Below are positions 5,446 to 5,868 of a DNA stretch of 5,868 bases, piece after piece. The notes under the pieces are model-generated. The model was not told where the DNA came from. It saw nothing but the letters and a program-made list of their open reading frames with translations, and made no database searches. The position numbers were made by a program, and so were the translations under genes. Every line of letters starts with the position of its first letter. Position 1 is the stretch's first letter. The DNA comes from an uncultured Mucispirillum sp. (lineage in GTDB: Bacteria; Chrysiogenota; Deferribacteres; Deferribacterales; Mucispirillaceae): positions 1 through 5,868 of the forward strand of contig CAMEOC010000076.1 in NCBI GenBank assembly GCA_945929285.1. The letters are read 5' to 3'.

Positions 5446-5868
5446 TTTTTCACCTCTAGTTTTTCATTTTTTATTATCTTTCTTGCTCGTATTACTAAAA
5501 ATAAACCTACTGCCACAAAACCAAGGCTTGCCACATGGGGTGCTCTTAAAAACCCCAGCATTAAATCATCTGCCCTAAACATGGTTACAAAGGCTCTTAT
5601 TATACCATAAGATATTAAGTATATACCAAATATAAGCCCTGTGGATATATATTTATCCTTTCTCCAAAATAAAAACATTATAAGTGCACCTGTAAAATTT
5701 AATATCATTTCATAAAAAAATGTAGGGTGCACAGGTAATGTGCCAAAATCTCTGTAAGCTGCAGGCATATATTTATCTGTAAAGCTTATACCCCATGGAA
5801 CATATTCTTTTAACTCATATACTTTTCCTTGAAATGGTTCTATACACTCAACCATAGTTCTAACTAAA
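5442..5868 (-). CDS. lgt: Lgt-family membrane protein (prolipoprotein diacylglyceryl transferase-like), C-terminal part
   Basis: The reading frame is open to the right edge, so the visible 142 codons are the C-terminal half; the Met at 5855 is internal. Lgt adds diacylglyceryl from phosphatidylglycerol to the lipobox Cys of prolipoproteins. The family order is clear: PWGISF, HPTFFYEMILN (43-53 from that Met), a membrane segment, GLIFGIYLISYGIIRAFVTMFRADDLML (73-100), and a last membrane segment before a basic tail. However, the Lgt signature Arg-x-x-Asn-x4-Glu-x-x-Gly seems to read Arg-Thr-Met-Val...Pro...Gly here (Arg codon 5859-5861), keeping only Arg and Gly. The Arg-x3-Glu-x2-Arg of the last segments reads R87-x3-T91-x2-R94. 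It may be a divergent paralogue rather than the essential enzyme. Its stop overlaps the DJ-1/PfpI start by 4 nt. Confidence 0.8.
   Translation of the reverse strand, partial: LVRTMVECIEPFQGKVYELKEYVPWGISFTDKYMPAAYRDFGTLPVHPTFFYEMILNFTGALIMFLFWRKDKYISTGLIFGIYLISYGIIRAFVTMFRADDLMLGFLRAPHVASLGFVAVGLFLVIRARKIIKNEKLEVKK

Noticed and set aside
1..5868. CRISPR array, insertion sequence or phage remnants
   Set aside because: No regularly spaced repeats, transposase motifs, target-site duplications or integrase-like proteins were seen; the genes are compact and chromosomal in style.

Overview
The window is AT-rich, with a strong preference for A/T-ending codons, and is densely packed with bacterial genes. 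They form three blocks: a leftward block (1-1157), a rightward block (1239-3935) and a leftward block (3978-5868). Most genes are broadly conserved: trmB, rpmB, and members of the NfeD protease, DJ-1/PfpI, patatin and Lgt families. A DUF1858 protein and a bacteriohemerythrin suggest an anaerobe or microaerophile. A low-GC Gram-negative, for example a Mucispirillum-like member of the Deferribacterota, would fit. That placement is an inference from style and gene content only; no phylogenetic marker was compared.

Left block (minus strand): a small DUF1858 protein with a CxxC motif, then trmB (tRNA guanine-N7 methyltransferase), then the start of an NfeD/ClpP-class secreted or membrane serine protease that runs off the left edge. 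The genes are nearly contiguous and the last two overlap, so they look like one operon. An 81-bp divergent region (1158-1238) separates this block from rpmB, which encodes a zinc-ribbon form of ribosomal protein bL28. The rpmB stop codon and 3' flank carry three consecutive hairpins, the last with a U-rich tail.

Middle block (plus strand): the 322-bp gap 1431-1752 holds these hairpins, an AT-rich direct repeat and a good extended -10 promoter. That promoter leads into an unrecognised 572-aa membrane protein: a soluble N-terminal domain, a long acidic linker, a lysine-rich helix and about six C-terminal membrane segments. Its stop overlaps the GTG start of a bacteriohemerythrin by 4 nt, so the two are probably translationally coupled. 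This pair is the least ordinary part of the window. The hemerythrin also has Gln where the family has a bridging Glu iron ligand.

Right block (minus strand): an Lgt-family membrane protein entering from the right edge, a DJ-1/PfpI protein overlapping it by ATGA, and a patatin-like phospholipase. The block ends at a hairpin shared with the converging hemerythrin gene. The visible part of the Lgt-family protein lacks several residues important in E. coli Lgt, so it may be a divergent paralogue rather than the housekeeping enzyme.

No mobile element, CRISPR array, tRNA, rRNA or confident riboswitch was found.
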